The position numbers and the translations under genes are program-made. A DNA stretch of 27,044 nt, taken from NCBI GenBank assembly GCA_016293805.1, contig JAEDDI010000025.1, positions 1 to 27,044 on the forward strand. The letters run 5' to 3'. The notes beneath the pieces were generated by a model. The model was given only the letters and a program-made list of their open reading frames with translations, did no database searches and was not told the DNA's origin. The stretch comes from Bacillota bacterium. GTDB taxonomy: Bacteria > Bacillota > Clostridia > Peptostreptococcales > Anaerovoracaceae. Below are positions 14,511 through 21,054 of this stretch, in pieces; within the stretch, counting starts at the first letter, position 1; every line of letters begins with the position of its first letter.

Positions 14511-15232
14511 CAGTCCATAAGTCCTCCTGTGTATTCAGTCTGCTGTTCATCATCGGGCCCGGCACTGTATGCGCCTACATCATCTCTGACAATATGCCCG
14601 TTATCGATTGCGATAACACGCTTGCCCATCCTGTCTACGATGTCCTTGGAGTGCGTCACCATAACGATGGTTGTTCCCTTCCTGTTGATTTCGTTCAGAA
14701 GAGACATAATCTCCCAGGCTGTTTCAGGATCCAGATTGCCTGTGGGCTCATCCGCAATGAGCATCCTTGGATTATTTATAATTGCTCTTGCTATTGCAAC
14801 TCTCTGCTGCTCTCCTGCTGAAAGTTCATCAGGGTACCTGTCTGCCTTATCACGTATTCCGACAAGTTCAAGCGCCTGTGGAACATGTCTCTTGATTGAC
14901 CTTCCTGTTTTGTGAACAACCTCCATGGCAAAAGCCACATTCTCATATACAGTCTTTCTGGGAAGCAGTCTGAAATCCTGAAATACCATTCCTATGTTTC
15001 TGCGGAGATTTGGTATCTCTCTGTTAGGCATATTGGTTATCTCTCTGCCCTTGATTTTGATGCTGCCCGATTCAGGATTTATTTCCTTAATAATCAGTTT
15101 GATAAAAGTCGATTTTCCCGCGCCGCTTGGTCCTACAAGAAAAACGAACTCTCCCTGTTCAATAGCGACACTCACATTTTCAATTCCAATGTTTCCATTA
15201 TATGTCTTGGTTACATTTGAAAATTCTATCAT
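14510..15232 (-). CDS. ftsE: Cell division ATP-binding protein FtsE
   Basis: FtsE is the ABC ATPase that energises FtsX at the division site. The 240-residue product has Walker A GPSGAGKST from residue 34, the Q-loop in GMVFQDFRLLP, the signature LSAGEQQRVAIARAI (LSAGE for the usual LSGGQ), Walker B MLIADEPTG, and H-loop in VMVTHSKD. The C-terminal tail beyond residue 225 is short and acidic. ATG 15232 has AGGAGG seven bases ahead and matches the family start MIEFSNVTKTYNG. The frame is open 42 codons further upstream, through the promoter and a terminator hairpin; that extension is not real. It is the first gene of a five-gene operon and is coupled to ftsX by a one-base overlap. Confidence 0.95.
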   Translation of the reverse strand: MIEFSNVTKTYNGNIGIENVSVAIEQGEFVFLVGPSGAGKSTFIKLIIKEINPESGSIKIKGREITNMPNREIPNLRRNIGMVFQDFRLLPRKTVYENVAFAMEVVHKTGRSIKRHVPQALELVGIRDKADRYPDELSAGEQQRVAIARAIINNPRMLIADEPTGNLDPETAWEIMSLLNEINRKGTTIVMVTHSKDIVDRMGKRVIAIDNGHIVRDDVGAYSAGPDDEQQTEYTGGLMD

Positions 15233-15265
15233 TAATACTCCTCCTGCGGTTTTACCACCAGAAGA

Positions 15266-15294
15266 ATTATAACACAAAGCTCGTATCAATACAA
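15266..15294 (-). promoter_or_regulatory. Predicted promoter of the ftsEX operon
   Basis: On the minus strand, a perfect TATAAT (15266-15271) preceded by TGT is an extended -10. The -35 candidate TTGTAT (15289-15294), 17 nt away, is weak. Transcription would start near 15259, about 27 nt before ATG 15232. Confidence 0.6.
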
Positions 15295-15316
15295 AGGAAC
15301 ATACTGGTAAACAGAG

Positions 15317-15343
15317 AAAAAGAAGCTTATGCAGCTTCTTTTT
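15317..15343. terminator. Bidirectional terminator upstream of ftsE
   Basis: AAAAAGAAGCT (15317-15327) and AGCTTCTTTTT (15333-15343) form a perfect 11-bp stem with a 5-nt loop. The A- and T-rich ends give a T-run on either strand. It insulates the ftsE operon from the upstream oxidoreductase transcript, as a second terminator after 15483-15508. Confidence 0.75.
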
Positions 15344-15482
15344 CCATGTCTGTGACATTTCCTCATATATATTCAGGAGGAGTTCCTCCGCTTGCTTTAG
15401 TATCTCACATTCGGATGATGAGTCTATGACATTTCAGTGTATTTACATGCATATATTCTTCACTGTGACTCTTACAAAGAAA
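15344..15482. other. Gene-free segment between two terminators
   Basis: I see no supported gene here. It contains a near-exact direct repeat, GTCTGTGACATTTC (15348-15361) and GTCTATGACATTTC (15422-15435), 13 of 14 bases alike. A small GGAGG/CCTCC hairpin is near 15376-15389. A 27-codon plus-strand frame from ATG 15346 lacks a ribosome site. A minus-strand frame rich in Leu, Glu and Lys codons runs toward ftsE but has no start codon of its own before 15358. Confidence 0.3.
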
Positions 15483-15508
15483 AGAAGCCATCCCCTTTTA
15501 TGGCTTCT
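15483..15508 (-). terminator. Terminator of the oxidoreductase operon
   Basis: AGAAGCCAT (15483-15491) and ATGGCTTCT (15500-15508) form a perfect 9-bp stem with an 8-nt loop. On the minus strand it is followed by TTTCTTTG. It lies about 120 nt after the stop of the FAD dehydrogenase gene at 15631; the interval 15509-15630 is AT-rich and shows nothing but two copies of ATCTGTACA. Confidence 0.75.
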
Positions 15509-15630
15509 CTTCCTGTTATCTCTAACTATCTGCTGTTATGTATTTTGTATAAAGAAGGTTATCTACTACACTTTAAATTATACAGTTTTATCTGTACACC
15601 ATCTGTACAGCAAATGTTGAATCAGTAAAA

Positions 15631-17157
15631 CTAATCATCACAGTATGTACATAAACTGTTAATTATTCTCTCCGCACACTTTATTCCGTCAACTGCCGCA
15701 GAAGTGATTCCTCCCGCATAGCCTGCCCCCTCTCCGCATGGGTACAGTCCCTTCAGTGCAGACTCTCCATCCTGATTCCTCAATATTCTTACAGGCGAAG
15801 AACTCCTTGTTTCCACTCCCTTCATAACCATGTCATCTCTGTCAAAACCGGCAAGTTTTCTTCCAAGATGAGGCATGGCTTCTATGTATCCTTCTCTAAC
15901 AAATCCGGGAAGACACCTGGAAAGTATATTATCCTCATCCTTTCTGAATTCTCCCCATGTTGTCTCTACAGGAGAATATCCGCTCTGCTCGTAGGCAAGT
16001 CTTTCATATTTTCTCTGGAACTCGACTCCTGCCAGTATATCGTCCGATTCAAAATCAGATGGTCTTACATCAACGAGAAGTGCACTGTTTGCATACCTGC
16101 CGTCACGGGCTGAATAGCTCATTCCGTTGGTAACTGTCATATTCTCCTCAGATGATGCGGATATAATCTCACCTCCCGGACACATGCAGAACGTGTACAC
16201 ACCTCTCCCGTTTTCAAGATGATGAACAAGCTTGTAATCAGCAGGCGGAAGATATTTGGCAAATTCGCCGTACTGACTTTCGCTTATTAAAGACTGTTCA
16301 TGCTGAACTCTCACTCCGATTGAAAAAGCTTTTCTTTCCATCGGCACATTCCGGTCCTTCAGCATGCTGAATGTATCCCTTGCGCTGTGGCCTGGTGCAA
16401 GTATGAGAAAATCCGTATCAATCTGCGTCTCATCATTTACAGTCACTCTCACAATCCTGCCGTCTTCTGTTTCAAATCCTGTAAGCTTTGATGAAAATCT
16501 TACTTCACCGCCCAGTGAAATGATTTTCTCCCGTATATTCCTGACAACTGTTCTCAGAACATCAGTACCTATGTGCGGCTTTGCCTGATATCCTATCGCC
16601 TCGTCAGCGCCCGCTTCTATTAATTCATCCAGTACCTTTCGGATTCTGAAGTCTCTTATTCCTGTGGTAAGCTTGCCATCTGAAAAAGTACCTGCGCCGC
16701 CTTCTCCAAACTGGACATTGGACTCCGGATTCAGAACGCCCTCATTCCAGAATTTCTCCACATCTCCCAGTCTTTCCTCCACTGCCTTTCCGCGTTCAAT
16801 CACTATTGGATTAATTCCCGCCTCTGCAAGCACAAGCGCACAGAACATTCCCGCAGGTCCGAAACCTGTAACAACAGGCCTGCCCGTATAATCTCCGCTA
16901 TATACAGGAATCTCATATTTTTTGGCGCTCTCTGTGACATGAACAGCATGCTTTGAATGAATCTTCCTGTCTGATTCAAACTCAAGCGTATATACATAAC
17001 ATACCCTGTCTTTGTCTCTTGCGTCTACAGACTCTTTTATAATGCGGACACAGGAAGATGATATATTGAATTTTCTGTCCAGCTCATCCGACAAAACAGA
17101 TATCTTGTCTGTCATATCCCTGTCGGCCGGCACCTTAAACTGACTCACTCTGTACAT
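15631..17157 (-). CDS. FAD-dependent dehydrogenase of the COG2509 type
   Basis: A 508-residue flavoprotein of the large uncharacterised COG2509-like family. An N-terminal small domain of about 90 residues (MYRVSQFKVPADRD, with alternating basic and beta-strand pattern) precedes a Rossmann FAD fold: VVTGFGPAGMFCALVLAEAG near 97, with the acidic end of strand 2 in VIERGK. FGEGGAGTFSDGKLTT near 145, a second nucleotide-binding strand ending LAPGHSARD, and the C-terminal YPCGEGAGYAGGITSAAVDGIK, which contacts the flavin, are all in place. The substrate is unknown. I choose ATG 17157, which matches the family N-terminus and overlaps the preceding flavoprotein gene by 23 nt; a GTG at 17181 is the alternative. 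Two adjacent flavoproteins of different families suggest a shared redox job, but nothing names it. Confidence 0.85.
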   Translation of the reverse strand: MYRVSQFKVPADRDMTDKISVLSDELDRKFNISSSCVRIIKESVDARDKDRVCYVYTLEFESDRKIHSKHAVHVTESAKKYEIPVYSGDYTGRPVVTGFGPAGMFCALVLAEAGINPIVIERGKAVEERLGDVEKFWNEGVLNPESNVQFGEGGAGTFSDGKLTTGIRDFRIRKVLDELIEAGADEAIGYQAKPHIGTDVLRTVVRNIREKIISLGGEVRFSSKLTGFETEDGRIVRVTVNDETQIDTDFLILAPGHSARDTFSMLKDRNVPMERKAFSIGVRVQHEQSLISESQYGEFAKYLPPADYKLVHHLENGRGVYTFCMCPGGEIISASSEENMTVTNGMSYSARDGRYANSALLVDVRPSDFESDDILAGVEFQRKYERLAYEQSGYSPVETTWGEFRKDEDNILSRCLPGFVREGYIEAMPHLGRKLAGFDRDDMVMKGVETRSSSPVRILRNQDGESALKGLYPCGEGAGYAGGITSAAVDGIKCAERIINSLCTYCDD

Positions 17158-18235
17158 TTCCCGCCATTGCCTTTCCTGCACGTATTCCCGTTATCCATGC
17201 GCTGGCCAGATTATAGCCGCCGCACGGCCCGTCATAATCTATAACTTCACCTGCAAAATACAGATTTTCAACTATAGATGATTCCATCACCGATAAATCA
17301 ATTTCGGATAATGCAACACCTCCCGCAGTAACCTGAGATTTTTTCCATCCCTTCGCTCCGCGTACCTGAACATTCCAGTCCGATATCTCATCATCTGAAA
17401 TCAGATCAATCATAGGTTTTTTCAGAAGTGAAATCTTTCCTCCTGCGGCAAGCACTGAAGCTAGCTGTTCATCATCCATGTCGGGGACAAAATTAACAGA
17501 TATGCTGTACCTGCTCATTCCTTCATCAAATGACTCTCCATCCTCCAGCTTCAGATATCCGGACAGATTGAATATGCAGATTCCTGAAAACCCGCTTTCT
17601 GTAAACTGAACTTCTCCATGTTCTGTTACAATTGCTCTTCCGTCCTTTTTTAATGTCACATCTGCAATTGCTCTCAGCCCCTTGAGTTTTTCAAAGGGTC
17701 CGATGCAGTCTATAGCTGTGAGCGAAGGTCTGAGTGCAGATACAGTGTGCCCCAGCTCTCTTGCAAACCTGAATCCGTCTCCTGTTGTTCCAAATTCAGG
17801 AGATGATTTTCCACCCGAGGCAATAAGAACCGCGCCGGCTGATATATCTCCTGCACTGCTTCTTACCGTGAATCCTTTTTCTACAGATGAAACCTCTGCT
17901 TTAGTAAATATATCCACATTATTCTTCTCAAGCTGAATCTTCAAAGCATCTATAACGGCCTGCGATGACCTGTTGTATGGATACAGTCTGCCTTCATCCT
18001 CCTCTGCAAAAAACACTCCGACAGATGCGAAGAAATCCTGAATCTCTCTGCTGTATTTTGTTCTTGAATTTGAAATATTGCATCTTCCGTTGCCGCTTGC
18101 TGCAACCTTCCTCAGTATATCGCGGTTTTTCTCAAGTATGCATACACTTGCCCGCTTATTCATCCTTTTTGCACATATAGCCGCAATACATCCTGCCGCA
18201 CCGCCGCCTATGATACATATATCATATTTTTTCAT
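17135..18235 (-). CDS. HI0933/BaiN-family FAD-dependent oxidoreductase
   Basis: A 366-residue flavoprotein of the HI0933-like family (which includes proteins annotated as BaiN). The dinucleotide-binding motif IIGGGAAGCIAA is near residue 7. The family hallmark VAASGNGRCNISN follows near 45. ASGGKSSPEFGTTGDGF is near 140, and YFAGEVIDYDGPCGGYNLASAWITG sits near the C-terminus. It lacks part of the insert found in the longest members; the length is a little short of the usual 390-410. BaiN has been linked to bile-acid metabolism in one gut bacterium, but the family is wide and I would not transfer that role. ATG 18235 has GAGGA seven bases ahead. A terminator-like hairpin sits just before that ribosome site. 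Its 3' end overlaps the next flavoprotein gene by 23 nt, so the two are coupled. Confidence 0.88.
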   Translation of the reverse strand: MKKYDICIIGGGAAGCIAAICAKRMNKRASVCILEKNRDILRKVAASGNGRCNISNSRTKYSREIQDFFASVGVFFAEEDEGRLYPYNRSSQAVIDALKIQLEKNNVDIFTKAEVSSVEKGFTVRSSAGDISAGAVLIASGGKSSPEFGTTGDGFRFARELGHTVSALRPSLTAIDCIGPFEKLKGLRAIADVTLKKDGRAIVTEHGEVQFTESGFSGICIFNLSGYLKLEDGESFDEGMSRYSISVNFVPDMDDEQLASVLAAGGKISLLKKPMIDLISDDEISDWNVQVRGAKGWKKSQVTAGGVALSEIDLSVMESSIVENLYFAGEVIDYDGPCGGYNLASAWITGIRAGKAMAGNVQSESV

Positions 18236-18245
18236 AACAGTTTCC

Positions 18246-18273
18246 TCAAACAAAATGCCGCTGAATGCGGCAT
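18246..18273 (-). terminator. Terminator between DUF308 and HI0933-like genes
   Basis: On the minus strand, ATGCCGC and GCGGCAT form a 7-bp stem with a 5-nt loop, followed by TTTTGTTTG. The tail runs into the ribosome site of the downstream flavoprotein gene. It may partly terminate, lowering the flavoprotein pair relative to the membrane protein. Confidence 0.65.
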
Positions 18274-18277
18274 CACT

Positions 18278-18811
18278 TTACTCTATAGTTCTTGCATGCG
18301 GCATATGGAAGCCAATTTCTAATATCCCAATTGCCTTGATTATAATAAGGATTCCGATGAGTTCACCAAGAGACACTCCAAGCAGAAGGTCATTGAACAT
18401 TCCTGCAAATCCGGCAATGCAGTATACAAGCCCTATACCGGCTGTCCACATGAAGTTCTCCTTCTTCTCAGCCTTGTCGATGTTCATCGAAACTGTAATT
18501 CTCGTTACTCCGGCGAACACGAGCCACATTCCAAACACGTAAGGCACAGCCACATCAGCTGCAAGTTCACCGGAAATTACCAGTATGCCGGTAAGAAGCG
18601 TGATTATGTTGTCTGCGAGCATCCATACATTGTTATCCTTGCGTATTCCGCTCCTTGCATATATATATATTCCGCCTTCGACAGCCCCGTCTATAATCAT
18701 CGCAAGTCCGATTACAAATGCAAGCGCAAGGAAGGTGACTCCGCTGTTGGCAAAGCTCCATATCCCCACAGCTGCAAGCATTAATCCCATTGTTAAAGTC
18801 GCCGCTCTCAT
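18278..18811 (-). CDS. DUF308/HdeD-like integral membrane protein
   Basis: A 177-residue, very hydrophobic protein with about six membrane segments, at residues 5-22, 26-48, 63-80, 84-106, 121-139 and 145-168, and short, charged connections (for example NIDKAEKKEN). Segment number, length and the Gly/Ala/Ile-rich composition with GIWSFANSG-type turns match the DUF308/HdeD family, first named for acid resistance in E. coli. Its role here is unknown. ATG 18811 has GGAGGT five bases ahead. It is divergent from dinB and would start the unit that includes the two flavoproteins, from which it is separated by a hairpin. Confidence 0.8.
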   Translation of the reverse strand: MRAATLTMGLMLAAVGIWSFANSGVTFLALAFVIGLAMIIDGAVEGGIYIYARSGIRKDNNVWMLADNIITLLTGILVISGELAADVAVPYVFGMWLVFAGVTRITVSMNIDKAEKKENFMWTAGIGLVYCIAGFAGMFNDLLLGVSLGELIGILIIIKAIGILEIGFHMPHARTIE

Positions 18812-18832
18812 ATTCTACCTCCGTACCAGCAT

Positions 18833-18845
18833 ATTATACTATAAT
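18833..18845. promoter_or_regulatory. Divergent paired -10-like boxes between DUF308 gene and dinB
   Basis: ATTATA-C-TATAAT is a perfect 13-bp palindrome made of a minus-strand TATAAT (18833-18838) and a plus-strand TATAAT (18840-18845). The minus box is 22 nt before the DUF308 start. I find no convincing -35 for either. No LexA box is apparent ahead of dinB. Confidence 0.4.
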
Positions 18846-18879
18846 CACTGCTTTATTTCTACTGTAAAAGGTATATAAT

Positions 18880-20073
18880 ATGCTTATGGACAGAGTAATT
18901 TTGCATTGTGATATGAACGGATTCTTCGCATCTGTTGAACTTCTCGAAAGACCCGATCTCAGAGATGTTCCCATGGCAGTCTGCGGTAATGCCGATACAA
19001 GACACGGAATAATCCTCGCCAAGAATGAAGCAGCAAAAGCGTATGGAGTCGTTACGGCTGAAACACTGTGGCAGGCAAGGAAGAAATGCCCGTCGCTTGT
19101 TACCGTCCCTCCGCATCACGACAGATACAGAGATTATTCCGTAAAAATAAATGAAATATACCAAAGATATACAGACCTTGTCGAACCGTTCAGCATTGAC
19201 GAATCATGGCTTGACGTCACTGCATCGGCCGGGCTTTTCGGCAGCGGAAAGGAAATAGCAGACGATATCAGAAAAACAGTAAGGGAAGAGCTGGGGCTGA
19301 CTTTATCAGCAGGAGTATCCTTCAATAAGATATTTGCCAAGATGGGTTCAGAATACAAAAAACCGGATGCCACAACTGTAATCTCAAGGGACAACTACCG
19401 GGAAATCCTGTGGCCGCTGCCTGTTTCGGAAATGTTCTTCTGCGGTTCAAAAACAGCTGAAAAACTGATGAAATCCGGTATCCGCACCATTGGTGAACTT
19501 GCCGGGTCAGACCCTGTTATGCTGAAGGCTCTGCTGGGCAAGCACGGCGCTCAGCTGTATATGTATGCCAATGGTCTTGACGATTCCCCGGTTAGTCACT
19601 ATACAGACAGGCGTCAGGTAAAGTCCGTGGGACACGGCAGTACATTTGCGCACAATCTGACTGAAACAGATGAAATCCGTGATGAATGCATGAACCTTTG
19701 TGATGAGGTTGCAGTCAGATTAAGAAGGCAAAAACTGAAAGCTACAGGCGTAAAACTTGATATCAAGGATGAGTATCTCCACGTCATTTCAAGACAGAAA
19801 AAACTCACCTCCCCTACAAATCTCGCTTCAGAGCTTTTTCACTGTGCTACAGATATATTTCAAAACAGCTGGCATCGGGGAAGACCGGTAAGGATGATAA
19901 CAGTGACTGCAATAGGTCTTGTCCCGGAAAACGAAAGTGTCCAGCTTTCTCTTTTCGACAGTCCGGGAAAGGCCTCGGGCAGGGATGAGGATCTTGAAAG
20001 AACGATGGACCGGATACGCGAAAAATATGGAAAAAACGCAATTTCATTCGGAAACAGCAAATGCAGGAGATAA
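18880..20073 (+). CDS. dinB: Y-family DNA polymerase IV
   Basis: A translesion DNA polymerase that copies damaged templates with low fidelity. The 397-residue product has ILHCDMNGFFASVE near residue 11 with catalytic Asp11, SIDESWLDVT with Asp107 and Glu108, SAGVSFNKIFAKMGSEYKKP near 142, then the thumb helix-hairpin-helix (SGIRTIGELAG) and little-finger domain. The C-terminal SVQLSLFDSP contains QLSLF, a beta-clamp-binding peptide, so it should be recruited by the replication clamp. ATG 18880 has AAAGG eight bases ahead; ATG 18886 is in frame. TATAAT at 18874-18879 abuts the start; if it were the -10, the message would begin at ATG 18886 without a leader. The gene stands alone and converges with pfkA. 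Confidence 0.95.
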   Translation: MLMDRVILHCDMNGFFASVELLERPDLRDVPMAVCGNADTRHGIILAKNEAAKAYGVVTAETLWQARKKCPSLVTVPPHHDRYRDYSVKINEIYQRYTDLVEPFSIDESWLDVTASAGLFGSGKEIADDIRKTVREELGLTLSAGVSFNKIFAKMGSEYKKPDATTVISRDNYREILWPLPVSEMFFCGSKTAEKLMKSGIRTIGELAGSDPVMLKALLGKHGAQLYMYANGLDDSPVSHYTDRRQVKSVGHGSTFAHNLTETDEIRDECMNLCDEVAVRLRRQKLKATGVKLDIKDEYLHVISRQKKLTSPTNLASELFHCATDIFQNSWHRGRPVRMITVTAIGLVPENESVQLSLFDSPGKASGRDEDLERTMDRIREKYGKNAISFGNSKCRR

Positions 20074-20088
20074 ACCCCTGCATTTTTG
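20059..20088 (+). terminator. dinB terminator
   Basis: AAATGCAGG (20059-20067) and CCTGCATTT (20077-20085) form a 9-bp stem with the dinB stop codon in the 9-nt loop, followed by TTG; the second arm itself runs into TTTTT. The minus strand side can also serve pfkA, whose stop is at 20089. Confidence 0.7.
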
Positions 20089-21054
20089 TTACTTCGACAA
20101 TACGTCAACCAGATCTTTTACTGCTTCAAAATTGTTTCGTTTCGGCATTTCCAGCGCTTCCCGGAGCGGATAAGCAGCAATCCTGTTATCCCTTATTCCT
20201 ATTGCCATACTTTCGGAATTTTCATCAAGCAGCTCGACTGCCTTTGCCCCTGTGAGAGTTGCTATCATTCTGTCCTTTGCGGTTGGACTTCCGCCTCTCT
20301 GAAGATATGAAAGCACTACTTCCCTTGTTTCTCTTCCTGTAAGTTCCTGGATTTTGTCTGTAATTTCTCTGGTTGTGCCCTTTGATCCTTCAGCCTTGAT
20401 TATGATGCTGTGTGTTTTGCCTCTTCTGATACCGCTCATCACCTTTGCTACAACATCATCTATATCATAATCCATTTCAGGAACAAGAACCATCTCTGCG
20501 CCGCCTGTCATCCCTGCATATATAGCAATATCTCCGCATTCTCTTCCCATTACTTCGATTACTGTGTTTCTGTCATGAGAAGATGATGTGTCTCTTATCT
20601 TTGATATTGCATCAAGACATGTATTTACAGCAGTGTCGAATCCAATGCTGAAATCAGTATATGAAAGATCATTGTCTATTGTGCCGGGAAGTCCCATAAC
20701 TTTAATCCCGCGATCGGAAAGCGCAATTGCACCTGTAAGAGATCCGTTTCCTCCGATTACAACAAGACCCTCAATTCCGTACATATTAAGAACATCTTTC
20801 GCCCTGTTCTGTCCTTCTTCAGTTCTGAAACGCTCACTTCTTGCAGTTCCGAGAAAAGTTCCGCCTCTGTGCATAATTCCGCCCGCATCGGAAAGGTAGA
20901 GCCTTACTATCTCATTATCTATAAGGCCTTCGTATCCTCTTCTGATTCCGTAAACTTCCATTCCCCTTGCAATACCGCATCTTACAACTGCCCTTATAGC
21001 TGCATTCATCCCCGGAGCATCTCCGCCGCTTGTCATTACACCTATTCTCTTCAT
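20089..21054 (-). CDS. pfkA: 6-phosphofructokinase, ATP type, with altered Mg-ATP motif
   Basis: PfkA phosphorylates fructose 6-phosphate, the committed step of glycolysis. The 321-residue sequence aligns end to end with bacterial PfkA: TSGGDAPGMNAAIR at 8-21, Arg72 in GTARSERFR, GTIDND with catalytic Asp127, Arg162 and Arg171 in the substrate and effector sites, MGRECGD, and GRETREVVLSYLQRGGSP near 240. Gly104 marks the ATP rather than the pyrophosphate type. The preceding residue, Asp103 in E. coli PfkA and part of the Mg-ATP site, is Asn here (GGNGS). The His of LGHIQRGG is Tyr (LSYLQRGG), a milder variation. ATG 21054 overlaps the dnaE stop as ATGA, with AAGGAG eight bases ahead. The dnaE-pfkA neighbourhood is a Firmicute trait, though accDA is not between them here. 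Confidence 0.95.
   Translation of the reverse strand: MKRIGVMTSGGDAPGMNAAIRAVVRCGIARGMEVYGIRRGYEGLIDNEIVRLYLSDAGGIMHRGGTFLGTARSERFRTEEGQNRAKDVLNMYGIEGLVVIGGNGSLTGAIALSDRGIKVMGLPGTIDNDLSYTDFSIGFDTAVNTCLDAISKIRDTSSSHDRNTVIEVMGRECGDIAIYAGMTGGAEMVLVPEMDYDIDDVVAKVMSGIRRGKTHSIIIKAEGSKGTTREITDKIQELTGRETREVVLSYLQRGGSPTAKDRMIATLTGAKAVELLDENSESMAIGIRDNRIAAYPLREALEMPKRNNFEAVKDLVDVLSK

Noticed and set aside
15233..15358. 42-codon N-terminal extension of FtsE
   Set aside because: It crosses the predicted promoter and a terminator hairpin; ATG 15232 has AGGAGG at ideal spacing and matches the family start.
15581..15612. Repeated ATCTGTACA near the end of the COG2509-like gene as an operator
   Set aside because: The copies lie downstream of the coding end, are short and AT-rich, and no promoter is near; chance is sufficient.
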